Shown here one piece after another: positions 45,958-55,890 of a DNA stretch of 64,000 nt. Location: the NCBI RefSeq assembly GCF_900142935.1, contig NZ_FSRS01000001.1:3636501-3700500 (forward strand), given 5' to 3'. The DNA is from Rhodovulum sp. ES.010 (GTDB taxonomy: Bacteria; Pseudomonadota; Alphaproteobacteria; Rhodobacterales; Rhodobacteraceae). Numbering within the stretch: the stretch's first letter is position 1; every line of letters begins with the position of its first letter. The position numbers and the translations under genes are program-made. The notes under the pieces are model-generated. The model did not search any database and was not told where the DNA came from. It saw nothing but the letters and a program-made list of their open reading frames with translations.

Positions 45958-47277
45958 TCAGACGACCTGGGCGAGGGCGGTGCCGAGCTTGTCGACGATC
46001 TCGTCGATATGGGCGTCCTCGAGGATGAAGGGGGGCGCGAGCAGGACATGATCGCCTTGCCGTCCGTCGATCGTGCCGCCCATAGGGTAGCAGATAAGCC
46101 CGGCTTCCAGAGCCGCGGCCTTGAGCGCCTTGTGCAGCCCCCGCTCGGGGGCAAAGGGGCGCTTGGTCTCGCGGTCCTCGACCAGTTCGAGCGCACGGAA
46201 CAGGCCACGCCCGCGGATGTCGCCGACATGGGGGTGCTGGCCGAAGGCCGCCTCCAGCGCCGCCTGCAACCTCTCGCCCATGGTTTGGGCGCGTGCGGCC
46301 AGCCCACCATCGGTCAGCTTTCGCAGCACCGTCAGCGCGGCGGCGGCCGCGACGGGATGGCCCATATAAGTGTGCCCGTGCTGGAAGAAGCCCGAACCGG
46401 CTGCGATCGCGTCATGGATCGTGGCGGTGCACAGCATTGCACCGATCGGCTGGTAGCCGGCGCCCAGGCCCTTGGCGATCGCAGTGATGTCGGGCACCAC
46501 GCCGTCCTGCTCGCAGGCGAAAAGCGTGCCGGTCCGGCCCATGCCGCACATCACCTCGTCGAGGATCAACAACACCCCGTAACGGTCGCAGATCTCGCGG
46601 ACTTTGCGGAAATACCCCTCGACCGGCGGCACCGCGCCCGCCGTCGCGCCCACCACCGGTTCGGCGACGAAGGCCATCACCGTTTCCGGGCCGAGTCGCT
46701 CGATCTCGGCCTCCAATTCGTTCGCCACGCGCTGGCCGTAGTCCCATTCGGATTCGCCTGGCTCCTGCCCGCGATAGGCGTAGCAGGGCGAGATGTGGGT
46801 GGTCTCGATCATCAGGGGCGCGAAGGGCGCGCGGCGCCACATGTTGCCGCCGGTGGCCAGCGCGCCCAGCGTGTTGCCGTGATAGCTCTGCCGCCGGGCG
46901 ATCACCCGGTGACGGGCGGGCTGCCCGGTCTCGATGAAATACTGCCGGGCGAGTTTCAGCGCCGCCTCCATCGCCTCGGACCCGCCCGAGACGAGATAGA
47001 CCCGGTCGAGCCCGGCGGGGGCGTTTGCGATCAGCGTGTCGGCCAGTGTCTCGGCCGGTTCCGAGGTGAAGAAGCCGGTATGGGCGAACGCCACCTTTTC
47101 GAGCTGGTCGCGGATCGCGCGGGCGACGTCCGGGTCGGAATGGCCGAGGCAGGACACGGCCGCGCCCCCCGAGCCGTCGAAATAGCGTTTCCCTTCCCTG
47201 TCAATGAGATAGACGCCCTCGCCCCGGTCCACCAAGGGCGGCGTGGCGCGGCAGTTGCGGGCAAAGACATGGGACAT
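45958..47277 (-). CDS. Class III (PLP-dependent) aminotransferase
   Basis: 439 residues. LILDEVMCGMGRTG supplies the Asp that contacts the PLP pyridine, and AIAKGLGAGYQPIGAM contains the Schiff-base Lys. VSGGSEAMEAALKLARQYF and SYHGNTLGALA are also family motifs. GGAAGG precedes the ATG. Members use omega-amino or diamino acids with pyruvate or 2-oxoglutarate. Divergent from an RpiR regulator and near a TAXI-TRAP importer, so it may transaminate the imported compound (inference). Confidence 0.9.
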   Translation of the reverse strand: MSHVFARNCRATPPLVDRGEGVYLIDREGKRYFDGSGGAAVSCLGHSDPDVARAIRDQLEKVAFAHTGFFTSEPAETLADTLIANAPAGLDRVYLVSGGSEAMEAALKLARQYFIETGQPARHRVIARRQSYHGNTLGALATGGNMWRRAPFAPLMIETTHISPCYAYRGQEPGESEWDYGQRVANELEAEIERLGPETVMAFVAEPVVGATAGAVPPVEGYFRKVREICDRYGVLLILDEVMCGMGRTGTLFACEQDGVVPDITAIAKGLGAGYQPIGAMLCTATIHDAIAAGSGFFQHGHTYMGHPVAAAAALTVLRKLTDGGLAARAQTMGERLQAALEAAFGQHPHVGDIRGRGLFRALELVEDRETKRPFAPERGLHKALKAAALEAGLICYPMGGTIDGRQGDHVLLAPPFILEDAHIDEIVDKLGTALAQVV

Positions 47278-47325
47278 GGGACAACCTTCCGGCGCGACTC
47301 GCGCCTGCGAAACTCTAGCCCAAAT

Positions 47326-47341
47326 TGAAACAGACGTTTCA
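47326..47341. promoter_or_regulatory. RpiR-type operator 1
   Basis: Perfect inverted repeat TGAAAC-AGAC-GTTTCA between the divergent aminotransferase and regulator genes, 49 bases from the aminotransferase start. A second site with identical arms lies 40 bases away, about four helical turns. Confidence 0.65.
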
Positions 47342-47365
47342 GGAATTGACAACGGCTAAAACGGA

Positions 47366-47382
47366 TGAAACGCTCCGTTTCA
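47366..47382. promoter_or_regulatory. RpiR-type operator 2
   Basis: Inverted repeat TGAAAC-GCTCC-GTTTCA, 34 bases before the regulator ATG. A TTGACA hexamer at 47346-47351 between the two operators could be the -35 of the rightward promoter, so binding here would block it. Confidence 0.65.
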
Positions 47383-47415
47383 ACGAATCTGTCACAAGGT
47401 TCGACAGGGAGACAC

Positions 47416-48288
47416 ATGCCGGACACGCCCTCCATCGAGGACAAGATCGCGGCGGAATACGGCGCGCTCAGCGCCAAGCTGCGCGACGCTGCCGACTACG
47501 TGGCCGCGCATCCCGTGGACGTCGCGACGCGGTCTTTGCGGTCGATTTCGTCCTCGTCCGGGTTGGCGCCGGCCACCTTCTCGCGGCTGGCCCGGGCGCT
47601 GGGCTTCGACAGCTACGAGGAAATGCGCGAGCTCAGCCGCAACGCGGTCGGTCGGCGCTATGTCAGCTTTTCCGAACGGGTACGCCGTCTGCAGGCCGAG
47701 GCCGAATCCGGCACGCAGCCCCCGTTTCTCACCCGTCACGCCAGTGCTTGCGCGGCCAACATCGAGGCGATGACCCGTCTGATCGATCCCTCCCGGCTGG
47801 AGGCGGTGGTCGACCGGCTGCACCGGGCCGAGAACGTGGTGCTGCTGGGTGCGCTAGGGTCGACCGGCATCGTCGAGTACATGGCCTACATGGGCAATTA
47901 CTTCGCCGCGAACTGGCGGCTCGCGGGCCGCATGGGCGCGTCCCTGGCCACCGCGATGACCGACTTGACAGAGCGGGATGCGCTGGTCGTGCTGACCAAG
48001 CCGCCCTTCGCGCGCCGCGCGATCCTGGCCGCCGAGATGGGGCGCGAGCGTGGCGCCTACGTGGTGGTCATCACCGACACCCATGCCTGTCCGGCGCTGA
48101 AATGGGTCGATGCCGGCTTCATCCTGCCGTCGGACAGTCCGCAGTTCTTCTCCTCCTACGCCGCGAGCCTCGTGTTTGCCGAAAGCATCATGGGTATGCT
48201 GGCGGCCCGGGCGGGCCCCGACGCCAAGGCCCGGATCGAGGAGGTGGAGGCGCGCAATCACGGCCTGGAGGAATTCTGGAGCGCGTGA
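47416..48288 (+). CDS. MurR/RpiR family transcriptional regulator
   Basis: 290 residues. N-terminal HTH_6 domain (about 1-80: IEDKIAAEYGALSAKLRDAA, SGLAPATFSRLARALGFDSY) and C-terminal SIS domain (about 115-250: NVVLLGALGSTGIVEYMAYM, DALVVLTKPPF). The ATG follows GGGAG; an upstream ATG in the same frame would put the second operator inside the coding region. Probably controls itself, the divergent aminotransferase and the downstream TRAP genes. Confidence 0.9.
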   Translation: MPDTPSIEDKIAAEYGALSAKLRDAADYVAAHPVDVATRSLRSISSSSGLAPATFSRLARALGFDSYEEMRELSRNAVGRRYVSFSERVRRLQAEAESGTQPPFLTRHASACAANIEAMTRLIDPSRLEAVVDRLHRAENVVLLGALGSTGIVEYMAYMGNYFAANWRLAGRMGASLATAMTDLTERDALVVLTKPPFARRAILAAEMGRERGAYVVVITDTHACPALKWVDAGFILPSDSPQFFSSYAASLVFAESIMGMLAARAGPDAKARIEEVEARNHGLEEFWSA

Positions 48289-48331
48289 TTGACCCCGTAA
48301 CGACGACCCAACCCAACAGAGGAGCAACCAC

Positions 48332-49297
48332 ATGTTTGCAAAGCTGAAACTGACCGTCGCCGCCACCGCGCTGACGGCCGTCGCCGCGCCCGTCGCGGCG
48401 CAGGAGTTCATCACCATCGGCACCGGCGGCGTAACCGGCGTCTACTACCCGACGGGCGGCGCGATCTGCCGGCTGGTGAACAAGGGCCGCAAGGATCACG
48501 GCATCCGCTGTTCGGTCGAATCCACCGGCGGCTCGGTCTACAACCTCAACACCATCCGTGCGGGCGAGCTGGAATTCGGCGTTGCCCAGTCCGACTGGCA
48601 GTATCACGCCTATAACGGCTCCTCGCGGTTCGAGGAGCAGGGCGCCTTCGAGGGGCTGCGCGCGGTATTCTCGGTCCACCCCGAGCCCTTCACCGTGGTG
48701 GCCCGCGCCGATGCCGGCATCGAGACCTTCGACGACCTGAAGGGCAAGCGGGTGAACATCGGCAACCCCGGCTCGGGCCAGCGCGGCACCATGGAGGTCG
48801 TAATGGAGGCTAAGGGCTGGACGACCGACGATTTCGAACTGGCCACCGAACTGAAGGCCGCCGAACAGTCCGCCGCGCTCTGCGACAATCAGATCGACGC
48901 GATGATCTACACGGTCGGCCACCCCTCGGGCTCGATCCAGGAGGCGACGACTTCGTGCGATTCCGTGCTGGTGGAAGTGGCTGGCCCGGTCATCGACGAG
49001 CTGATCGAGGAGAATTCCTACTACCGCAAGGCCACCATCCCCGGCGGCATGTATCGCGGTAATGACGAGGACACCACCACCTTCGGCGTTGGCGCGACCT
49101 TCGTCACCTCGGCCGATGTGTCCGACGATGCGGTCTACACCGTGGTCAGCGCGGTCTTCGAGAACTTCGAGGATTTCAAGGGGCTGCACCCGGCCTTCGC
49201 CAATCTCAAGCCCGAAGAGATGATCGCCGACGGCTTGTCGGCGCCGCTGCATGACGGCGCGGCCAAGTACTACCGCGAAAAGGGCTGGATCGAGTAG
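48332..49297 (+). CDS. TAXI family TRAP transporter solute-binding protein
   Basis: 321 residues with a Sec signal ([20 protein letters not shown], cleavage at VAA-QE). The mature start [20 protein letters not shown] and VEATGGSV-like [15 protein letters not shown] are typical of TAXI binding proteins. GAGGAG precedes the ATG. Members bind glutamate or other carboxylates. Followed by a stem-loop and then the fused permease. Confidence 0.93.
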   Translation: MFAKLKLTVAATALTAVAAPVAAQEFITIGTGGVTGVYYPTGGAICRLVNKGRKDHGIRCSVESTGGSVYNLNTIRAGELEFGVAQSDWQYHAYNGSSRFEEQGAFEGLRAVFSVHPEPFTVVARADAGIETFDDLKGKRVNIGNPGSGQRGTMEVVMEAKGWTTDDFELATELKAAEQSAALCDNQIDAMIYTVGHPSGSIQEATTSCDSVLVEVAGPVIDELIEENSYYRKATIPGGMYRGNDEDTTTFGVGATFVTSADVSDDAVYTVVSAVFENFEDFKGLHPAFANLKPEEMIADGLSAPLHDGAAKYYREKGWIE

Positions 49298-49316
49298 GCC
49301 CCTGCGCGCATGATAC

Positions 49317-49344
49317 CGGGCGGGGCGTGCCTGCGCCCCGTCCG
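49317..49344 (+). promoter_or_regulatory. Intra-operon stem-loop after the TAXI binding-protein gene
   Basis: Arms CGGGCGGGGCG/CGCCCCGTCCG (11 pairs, one G-T) with a 6-base loop, 19 bases after the binding-protein stop and before the permease gene. No U-tract. Confidence 0.65.
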
Positions 49345-49417
49345 ACCAAGGCGCGGCAACGGCGCCGGGTGAACGACAAGGCCGCGCGCCCCGCGCGCCC
49401 CAGCCGGGAGAAGACCG

Positions 49418-52027
49418 ATGTCCGAGCGCAGCGAGCGGGGCGGCGCCCTGTCCGAAGAGGAACTGCAGGAACTGGTGGCCGCCTCGGATTCGGGCGCCCG
49501 CAACCCCGCCGGCGCGGTGGGCCTGTTCCTGGCCGTCGTCGCGGTGGTCTGGTCGGTGTTCCAGGTGCTGCTGGCCTCGCCCGTCGCCAATTACGTGCTT
49601 CCGGGCGACATCATCAACAATTCACGCCAGATCCACCTGGCCTTCGCGATCTTCCTGGCGTTCTGCGCCTATCCCGCTTTCCGGTCGAGCCCCAGGCGAC
49701 ACATCCCCGTTCAGGACTGGTTCTTCGCCGTCGCCGGCGCCTTCATCGCGATGTACGGCTTCTTCTTCTACGAAAAGATCGTGCAATCCGGCGGGCTGGC
49801 CGACGATACCGACAAGTGGTTCGCGCTGGCGGGCCTGATCCTTCTGTTCGAAGCCGCACGCCGCGCGCTCGGCCCCGCGATGGCGATCATCGCGACGATC
49901 TTCCTGATCTACGTCTTCTTCGGCTCGGGCGCCTGGGTGCCAGAGGTGATCCGCTGGAAGGGCGCGAGCCTGCAGAAGGCCATGAGCCACATGTGGATCA
50001 CCTCCGAAGGCGTGTTCGGCATCGCGCTGGGCGTCTCCACCAAGTTCGTGTTCCTGTTCGTCCTCTTCGGTGCGCTGCTGGAAAAGGCCGGCGCGGGAAA
50101 CTACTTCATCAAGATGGCTTTCGGGGCGCTCGGCCACCTGCGCGGCGGCCCGGCCAAGGCGGCGGTCGTCGGCTCGGCCGCCACCGGCCTGATCTCGGGC
50201 TCCTCCATCGCCAACGTGGTGACCACCGGCACCTTCACGATCCCGCTGATGAAGCGCGTGGGCTTCACCTCGGAACAGGCGGGGTCGGTCGAGGTGGCGT
50301 CCTCGGTCAACGGCCAGATCATGCCGCCGGTGATGGGCGCCGCGGCCTTCCTGATGGTCGAGTATGTCGGCATTTCCTATGTCGAGGTGATTACCCACGC
50401 CTTCCTGCCCGCGATGATCTCCTACATCGCGCTGGTCTATATCGTGCATCTGGAGGCGGTGAAGCGGAACATGCCGACGCTCGGTGACCGCGTGGTGTCG
50501 TTGGGCCGTACGGTGGGCGGCATGTTCGCCTTCTTTGCGGGCTTCGCGGCGCTCTGCTACCTCGTGCAATATCCCGTTGCCTGGGTCGTGGCGCTGGTGC
50601 CCGAGGGGGCCGGCTGGATTCTCGCGGGCCTCGTCTTCGTCGCCTACATCGCGCTCCTCGCGCTGGCCGCTACCGTGGCGGATCTGGAACCCGACGACCC
50701 CAATGCCGAGGACGTGCGCCTGCCGGTGGTCGGCGAGATCTACAAGTCGGGGCTCTATTTCCTGCTGCCGATCATCGTGCTGGTCTACTTCCTGATGATC
50801 GAGCAGAAATCGCCCGGCCTCTCGGCGTTCTGGGCGACCGCGCTGTTGTTCGCCATCCTGGTCACGCAACGCCCGCTCAAGGCGCTGTTCCGCGGCGGCC
50901 GCGAAATCGGGCAGGCGGCGCGGGCCGGGGTGGTGGACCTTGTCGCGGGCCTGATCGCGGGGGCCCGCAACATGATCGGCATCGGCCTGGCGACCGCGAC
51001 CGCCGGGGTGATCGTCGGCACCGTGACGCTGACCGGCATCGGGCAGGTGATGGCCGACCTCGTGGAATTCGTCTCGGGCGGCAACCTGATCCTGATGCTG
51101 GTATTCGTGGGTATCCTGTCGCTGATCCTCGGGATGGGCCTGCCGACCACGGCCAACTACATCGTGGTCAGCTCGCTGATGGCCGGTGTCGTCGTGGAAC
51201 TCGGCGCGCAATCGGGGCTGATCGTGCCGCTGATCGCGGTGCACCTCTTCGTGTTCTATTTCGGAATCATGGCGGATGTGACGCCCCCGGTGGGGCTGGC
51301 CAGTTTCGCTGCTGCGGCCGTCTCGGGCGGCGACGCGATCCGCACCGGCTTCACCGCTTTCTTCTATTCGCTCAGGACCGTGGCGTTGCCCTTCGTCTTC
51401 ATCTTCAACACAGATCTGTTGCTGATCGACGTGACCTGGCTCCAGGGCATCATCGTCTTCATGGTCTCGACGGTCGCGATCCTGGTCTTCACCGCCGGCA
51501 CGATGGGGTGGTTCCTGACCCGCAACCGCATCTACGAAAGCGTGGCGCTGATCTTCATCGCCTTCCTGCTGTTCCGGCCGGACTACCTTATGGACCGGCT
51601 CGTGCCGCCGTTCGCCGAGGTGCCGCCCGCGCAGTTCGAACAGGCGCTGGCCGAGGCCGAGCCGGGCGACCGCATCCGGGTGGTGGTTTCCGGGCCCGAT
51701 TTCGACACGCTAGAACCGAAGGACATGTCGCTGGTCATCGAGGTCGGCGGGGAAGAGGGCGCACAGGCACGGCTGGACGCGACCGGCCTGATGCCGATGG
51801 AGGAGGCCGGAGAGGTGCGGCTCGATGAGCCGATGTTCGGCACGCCCTTCTCCGAGCAGTTGCAGAGCTTCGACTTCTACGGCGACGATCCGGTGGTGAT
51901 CTCGCAGGTCCGGGCGCGGCAGCCCCAGCCGCCGCAGGAGTTGATGTACATCCCGGCGCTGCTGCTTCTGGCCGGCGTCGGCTACCTGCAATATGCCCGC
52001 AGCCAGCGGCAGGAGGTTCCGGCATGA
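49418..52027 (+). CDS. TRAP transporter fused permease (4TM-12TM)
   Basis: 869 residues. The small DctQ-like membrane part (about 20-140) is fused to the large DctM-like part, seen in GSAATGLISGSSIANVVTTG and LGMGLPTTANYIVVSSLMAG, typical of fused TAXI-TRAP permeases. A C-terminal extension of about 140 residues contains a soluble, mostly beta segment (GDRIRVVVSGPDFDTLEPKD) before a last helix. The gene overlaps uspA by ATGA. Confidence 0.94.
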   Translation: MSERSERGGALSEEELQELVAASDSGARNPAGAVGLFLAVVAVVWSVFQVLLASPVANYVLPGDIINNSRQIHLAFAIFLAFCAYPAFRSSPRRHIPVQDWFFAVAGAFIAMYGFFFYEKIVQSGGLADDTDKWFALAGLILLFEAARRALGPAMAIIATIFLIYVFFGSGAWVPEVIRWKGASLQKAMSHMWITSEGVFGIALGVSTKFVFLFVLFGALLEKAGAGNYFIKMAFGALGHLRGGPAKAAVVGSAATGLISGSSIANVVTTGTFTIPLMKRVGFTSEQAGSVEVASSVNGQIMPPVMGAAAFLMVEYVGISYVEVITHAFLPAMISYIALVYIVHLEAVKRNMPTLGDRVVSLGRTVGGMFAFFAGFAALCYLVQYPVAWVVALVPEGAGWILAGLVFVAYIALLALAATVADLEPDDPNAEDVRLPVVGEIYKSGLYFLLPIIVLVYFLMIEQKSPGLSAFWATALLFAILVTQRPLKALFRGGREIGQAARAGVVDLVAGLIAGARNMIGIGLATATAGVIVGTVTLTGIGQVMADLVEFVSGGNLILMLVFVGILSLILGMGLPTTANYIVVSSLMAGVVVELGAQSGLIVPLIAVHLFVFYFGIMADVTPPVGLASFAAAAVSGGDAIRTGFTAFFYSLRTVALPFVFIFNTDLLLIDVTWLQGIIVFMVSTVAILVFTAGTMGWFLTRNRIYESVALIFIAFLLFRPDYLMDRLVPPFAEVPPAQFEQALAEAEPGDRIRVVVSGPDFDTLEPKDMSLVIEVGGEEGAQARLDATGLMPMEEAGEVRLDEPMFGTPFSEQLQSFDFYGDDPVVISQVRARQPQPPQELMYIPALLLLAGVGYLQYARSQRQEVPA

Positions 52028-52464
52028 GTTCGTCGATTCTCTGCGCCATCGATGTCAGCCAGCCCGAGGTGGACCGCGAGGTCCTGCGCGTGGCCCACGA
52101 GCTCGCCCGTCTCGACGGCGCCCAACTCGACGTGATCACCGTGGTCCCCGATTTCGGGATGAGCGTGGTGGGCCAGTTTTTCGATCAGGATTTCCACGAC
52201 AAGGCGGTGGCCAAAGCGCGCGGCATTCTCAACGACTTCGTGGTCGACGTCATCGGCGACGCGGCCAACGCCCGGATCCGCCACATCGTGGCCACCGGCA
52301 AGGCTTATGAAGAAATCCTCCACGCCGCGCAGGAGGCGGGCAGCGACCTGATCGTGATCGGTTCGCACAAGCCCGAGCTGCGCGACTACCTGCTCGGCCC
52401 CAACGCCGCGCGGGTCGTGCGCCATTCCGACTGCTCGGTCTACGTGGTGCGCCAGCCGGCCTGA
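52024..52464 (+). CDS. Universal stress protein A family
   Basis: 146 residues with the Usp fold (SSILCAIDVSQPEV start) and the ATP-binding signature GSHKPELRDYLLGPNAARVV followed by HSDCSVYVVR. Coupled to the TRAP permease gene by ATGA. UspA proteins next to TRAP transporters (as in TeaABC-TeaD) can modulate transport, so that role is likely here. Confidence 0.9.
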   Translation: MSSSILCAIDVSQPEVDREVLRVAHELARLDGAQLDVITVVPDFGMSVVGQFFDQDFHDKAVAKARGILNDFVVDVIGDAANARIRHIVATGKAYEEILHAAQEAGSDLIVIGSHKPELRDYLLGPNAARVVRHSDCSVYVVRQPA

Positions 52465-52502
52465 GGCGCGCACTCGAAGGCCCAGGCACCGACCGGCGCG
52501 TC

Positions 52503-52553
52503 TGCTTGGCCCCAATACTCCCGCCGGAGGCGCGCCCGGCTGCGCCGGGCGCC
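52503..52553 (-). repeat. Intergenic GC-rich repeat, copy C (after metG)
   Basis: Minus-strand reading, 60 bases beyond the metG stop: hairpin GCGCCCGGC/GCCGGGCGC with a 3-base loop, then CTCCGGCGGGAGTATTGGGG and CCAAGCAG. It lies between convergent uspA and metG. Confidence 0.7.
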
Positions 52554-52612
52554 ACGCCCAACCCCGGACAAGCGGCTCAGCCGCGCGGGCCGGGGGCGGG
52601 AGCGCTCCCGGG

Positions 52613-54334
52613 TCAGCCGCGCTGGCCGGAAAACCGCGCCTGCCAACCCTCGCGCTCGTCGTCCGTGATTTTGCGAAACAGCATTTCCGGCGTGTCGAAC
52701 CCGTGACCGGGGGCCAGCCGCGCCATCTCCGCCGGCAGGTCCTCGCCGGGCCAGCCGGAGTCCCCGGTCTTCAGCGCCGCGAGCATCGCCGCGCTCGCAT
52801 CCGGGATGAAGGGGGCGGAGAGGGCGGCGTAGAACCGGATCAGGTTGAGCGAGAACCGGATGGTCGCGGCCGCGGCGTCCGGGTCCGTTTTGTATTCCGA
52901 CCAAGGCGCGGCCGCCTGCAGGTATTCGTTCCCCGCCACCCAGATCGCACGCAGCTCCGCCGCTGCCTTGCGGATCTCGATCGCCTCCATGTGATCCTGG
53001 TAGGCCCGCAGCCGGATGTAGAGGTCGTCGATCAACTCGTTCTCGCGGTCGCCGTAGTCCCCGCCCGCCGGCACCGCCTCGCCGAACTTGGATCTGCAGA
53101 ACTTGGTTACGCGAGACACGAAATTTCCCAGAACATCCGCGAGGTCCTTGTTCACACTGGCCTGGAAGTTCTCCCAGGTGAACTCACTGTCCGAGTTCTC
53201 GGGCGCGTGGCTCAGCAGCCACCAGCGCCAGTAATCGCTTGGCAGGATCTCCAGCGCCTGGTCCATGAACACCCCGCGGCCCTGGGAGGTCGAGAACTGG
53301 CCGCCGTCGTAATTGAGGTAGTTGAACGACTTGATGTAGTCCACGAGCTTCCACGGATCGCCCGAGCCCATGATCGTGGCGGGGAAGGACAGGGTGTGGA
53401 AGGGCACGTTGTCCTTGCCCATGAATTGCACGTAGCGCACGTCTTCGGCCCCTTCGTCCGTGCGCCACCAGCGCCGCCAGTCGGTCTCGGCCCGCCCGTT
53501 GGCCTCGGCCCATTCCGCGGCCGCCGCGATATACTCGATGGGGGCGTCGAACCACACGTAGAAGACCTTGCCTTCCATCCCCGGCCAGTCGTCTTCGCCG
53601 CGCTTGACCGGGATGCCCCAGTCGAGGTCGCGCGTGATGCCGCGGTCCTGCAGCCCGTCGCCGTCATGCAGCCATTTTTTTGCGATCGAGGTGGTCAGGA
53701 CCGGCCAATCGGTCTTGCTGTCGATCCAGGCTTCGAGACCGTGTTTCAGAGCCGACTGCCGCAGGTAGAGATGCTTGGTCTCGCGCACCTCCAGATCGGT
53801 GGAGCCCGAGATCGCCGAGCGCGGCTCGATCAGGTCGGTCGGGTCGAGCTGCTTGGTGCAGTTCTCGCACTGGTCGCCACGCGCCCTGTCGTAGCCGCAG
53901 TTCGGGCAGGTGCCCTCGATGTAGCGGTCGGGCAGGAAGCGCTTGTCCGCCTTGGAATAGACCTGCCGTTCGGTCCGTTCCTCGATATAGCCGTTCTCGG
54001 CCAGCCGTCCGGCGAAATACTGGGTCAGCCTGTGGTTCTGCGGGCTCGACGACCGGCCGAAATGGTCGAAGGAAAGCCGGAAACCCCGCGCCAGTTCCGC
54101 CTGAACCTCGTGCATCCGCGCGCAATACGCTGCGACCGGCTCTCCCGTTTTGGCGGCGGCCAGTTCAGCGGGCGTGCCGTGCTCGTCGGTGGCGCAAAGG
54201 AACATCACCTCGTGTCCGCGGGCCCGGCAGTAGCGGGCATAGAGGTCGGCCGGCAGCTGGCTGCCGACGAGATTGCCCAGGTGCTTGATCCCGTTGATAT
54301 AGGGAATCGCCGAGGTGATGAGGGTGCGTTGCAT
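52613..54334 (-). CDS. metG: Methionyl-tRNA synthetase
   Basis: 573 residues. Class I synthetase: the HIGH-type motif is HLGN within [14 protein letters not shown], and a Cys4 zinc knuckle lies near residue 150 ([17 protein letters not shown]). The KMSKS position reads [10 protein letters not shown], so the second signature loop lacks the usual Lys. The C-terminal anticodon-binding helical domain is present. No C-terminal dimerisation domain is fused. Confidence 0.95.
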   Translation of the reverse strand: MQRTLITSAIPYINGIKHLGNLVGSQLPADLYARYCRARGHEVMFLCATDEHGTPAELAAAKTGEPVAAYCARMHEVQAELARGFRLSFDHFGRSSSPQNHRLTQYFAGRLAENGYIEERTERQVYSKADKRFLPDRYIEGTCPNCGYDRARGDQCENCTKQLDPTDLIEPRSAISGSTDLEVRETKHLYLRQSALKHGLEAWIDSKTDWPVLTTSIAKKWLHDGDGLQDRGITRDLDWGIPVKRGEDDWPGMEGKVFYVWFDAPIEYIAAAAEWAEANGRAETDWRRWWRTDEGAEDVRYVQFMGKDNVPFHTLSFPATIMGSGDPWKLVDYIKSFNYLNYDGGQFSTSQGRGVFMDQALEILPSDYWRWWLLSHAPENSDSEFTWENFQASVNKDLADVLGNFVSRVTKFCRSKFGEAVPAGGDYGDRENELIDDLYIRLRAYQDHMEAIEIRKAAAELRAIWVAGNEYLQAAAPWSEYKTDPDAAAATIRFSLNLIRFYAALSAPFIPDASAAMLAALKTGDSGWPGEDLPAEMARLAPGHGFDTPEMLFRKITDDEREGWQARFSGQRG

Positions 54335-54394
54335 CCGGGGTCTTGCCTTCCTGCCTTGGTTGACGCTCCCTTTAGCGCAGCGCAGATACGAAGG

Positions 54395-55633
54395 CTAGCG
54401 GCTGTCGTCGCCGTCCCCCTCGCGGCTTGGCTTGGTCAGCCGGCCGATGGTGAACGAGGTGCGCGGCGCCCAGACATAGCGGGTGCGCCGCCTGCGGCTG
54501 GGGCGGATGCGCATCCGGGCGAGCCCGAACAGCAACAGCGCGCCGTGCCCCGCCGCGATCATCCAGAACAGCGCCGGCGGCCCGAACCGTTCGATCACGC
54601 CGGAAGCGGCCAGCGGCGAGGCGATGGCGCCCAGCGCGAAGAAGAACATCAGCGCGGCCGACAGCTCCACCCGGTCCTGGCTGTCGGCCCAGTCATGGGC
54701 ATGCGCCGCGGCGACGGAATAGACCGGGAAGCTCGCCGCGCCGAACAGGGCCGCGGCGAGGAACACGGCGGCGGATCCCGCGTCGCTGAGCGCGACGGTC
54801 ACGCCGCAGGCCGCGATCGCGGCAAGCGACAGGCCGATCAGGACGGCGCGACGGTCGATCTTGTCGGCAAGCCATCCCACCGGGTATTGCGCGAGCGCGC
54901 CGCCGCCCACGAAAGCCGCGAGGAAAAGCCCGATCTGGTCGGCGCCAAGCCCCACCTCCTGCCCGTAGACCGGCCCCACCATGCGGAAGGCGGCCGCCGT
55001 CAGCCCCGCGACCACCACGCCCATCGTGGCAAGCGGCGACAGGCGGTAGGCGAGGCCCGGCCGCAGACGCGGCGCGGCGGGCGTTTCCGGCTGGGGCAGC
55101 GTGGAGAGCGTCAGAGGCAGCAATGCGGCAATGCAGATCAGCGCGAGCAGGTTGTAGGAGACATAGGCCGCCGGGGGCAGCACCGCGATCAGAAGTTGCG
55201 CGGCCAGCGAGGCCCCCATGTCGACGATCCGGTAACTGCCCATGGTGCGGCCGCGGGTCACGTTGGTGAGCCGCGCGTTGAGCCAGGCCTCGATGACGGT
55301 GTGCGCGCCCGCGACACACAGTCCGATCGCGACCCGCATCGCCGCCCAGGCCAGTGGCTCGACCACCATCATGTGGGCGATCAGCCCCATCGCGCCGAGC
55401 GCCGTGAAGGCGGCGAAGGCGCGGGTATGGCCGACCGAACCCATCAGCCGCGGGGCCCACCAGCAGCCGATGAAGAAGCCGACATAGTGGGCCGAGCCCA
55501 GCAGCCCGACCTGGGCCGTGGAGAAGCCGAGCCAAAGGCCCGAAAGTGCGTCGAGGGGACCGACGCCGCCCGAGGCGAGTTGCAGCAGGGCGACCGAAAG
55601 GAACAGGGCGGCAAGCGAGATCAGGACAGGCAT
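54395..55633 (-). CDS. MFS transporter (YcaD-like)
   Basis: 412 residues with 12 membrane helices. Between helices 2 and 3 lies a modified MFS motif (APRLMGSVGHTRAF), and YPVGWLADKIDRRAVLIG occupies the equivalent loop in the second half. The C-terminal tail is basic, then acidic. Likely an exporter or uptake carrier of small molecules; no substrate clue. No good ribosome-binding site. A repeat element lies upstream. Confidence 0.88.
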   Translation of the reverse strand: MPVLISLAALFLSVALLQLASGGVGPLDALSGLWLGFSTAQVGLLGSAHYVGFFIGCWWAPRLMGSVGHTRAFAAFTALGAMGLIAHMMVVEPLAWAAMRVAIGLCVAGAHTVIEAWLNARLTNVTRGRTMGSYRIVDMGASLAAQLLIAVLPPAAYVSYNLLALICIAALLPLTLSTLPQPETPAAPRLRPGLAYRLSPLATMGVVVAGLTAAAFRMVGPVYGQEVGLGADQIGLFLAAFVGGGALAQYPVGWLADKIDRRAVLIGLSLAAIAACGVTVALSDAGSAAVFLAAALFGAASFPVYSVAAAHAHDWADSQDRVELSAALMFFFALGAIASPLAASGVIERFGPPALFWMIAAGHGALLLFGLARMRIRPSRRRRTRYVWAPRTSFTIGRLTKPSREGDGDDSR

Positions 55634-55750
55634 GACAGGGTCTTGTTAGTCCGGTGCGGGTGGGGCCGCAGCCGGAAATGCGACATCCTCCGCCGTTTCC
55701 GGGCCGGCCGTCGCCGAGGCCGGGGGCCGCGCGGGGCCGTTGCGAGGGTT

Positions 55751-55826
55751 TCGCCTCGCTGCGCGAGGCGACCGTCCGGGGGCTCCGCCCCCCGAACCCC
55801 CCGGAGTATTTGGGCCAAGAAGAAGG
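55751..55826 (+). repeat. Intergenic GC-rich repeat, copy D (Nudix-MFS)
   Basis: Two hairpins, TCGCCTCGC/GCGAGGCGA (3-base loop) and GGGGGC/GCCCCC (3-base loop), then the core CCCCCGGAGTATTTGGGCC and AAGAAGAAG. Unlike the other copies it is oriented opposite to the flanking genes, so it cannot simply be a gene 3' end. Confidence 0.75.
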
Positions 55827-55890
55827 CTACGGGCTGCGCGCGTCGCGACGGGGTGGTTCCGGGTGGTGCAACCCCGGCCGGGCGCCCGCC

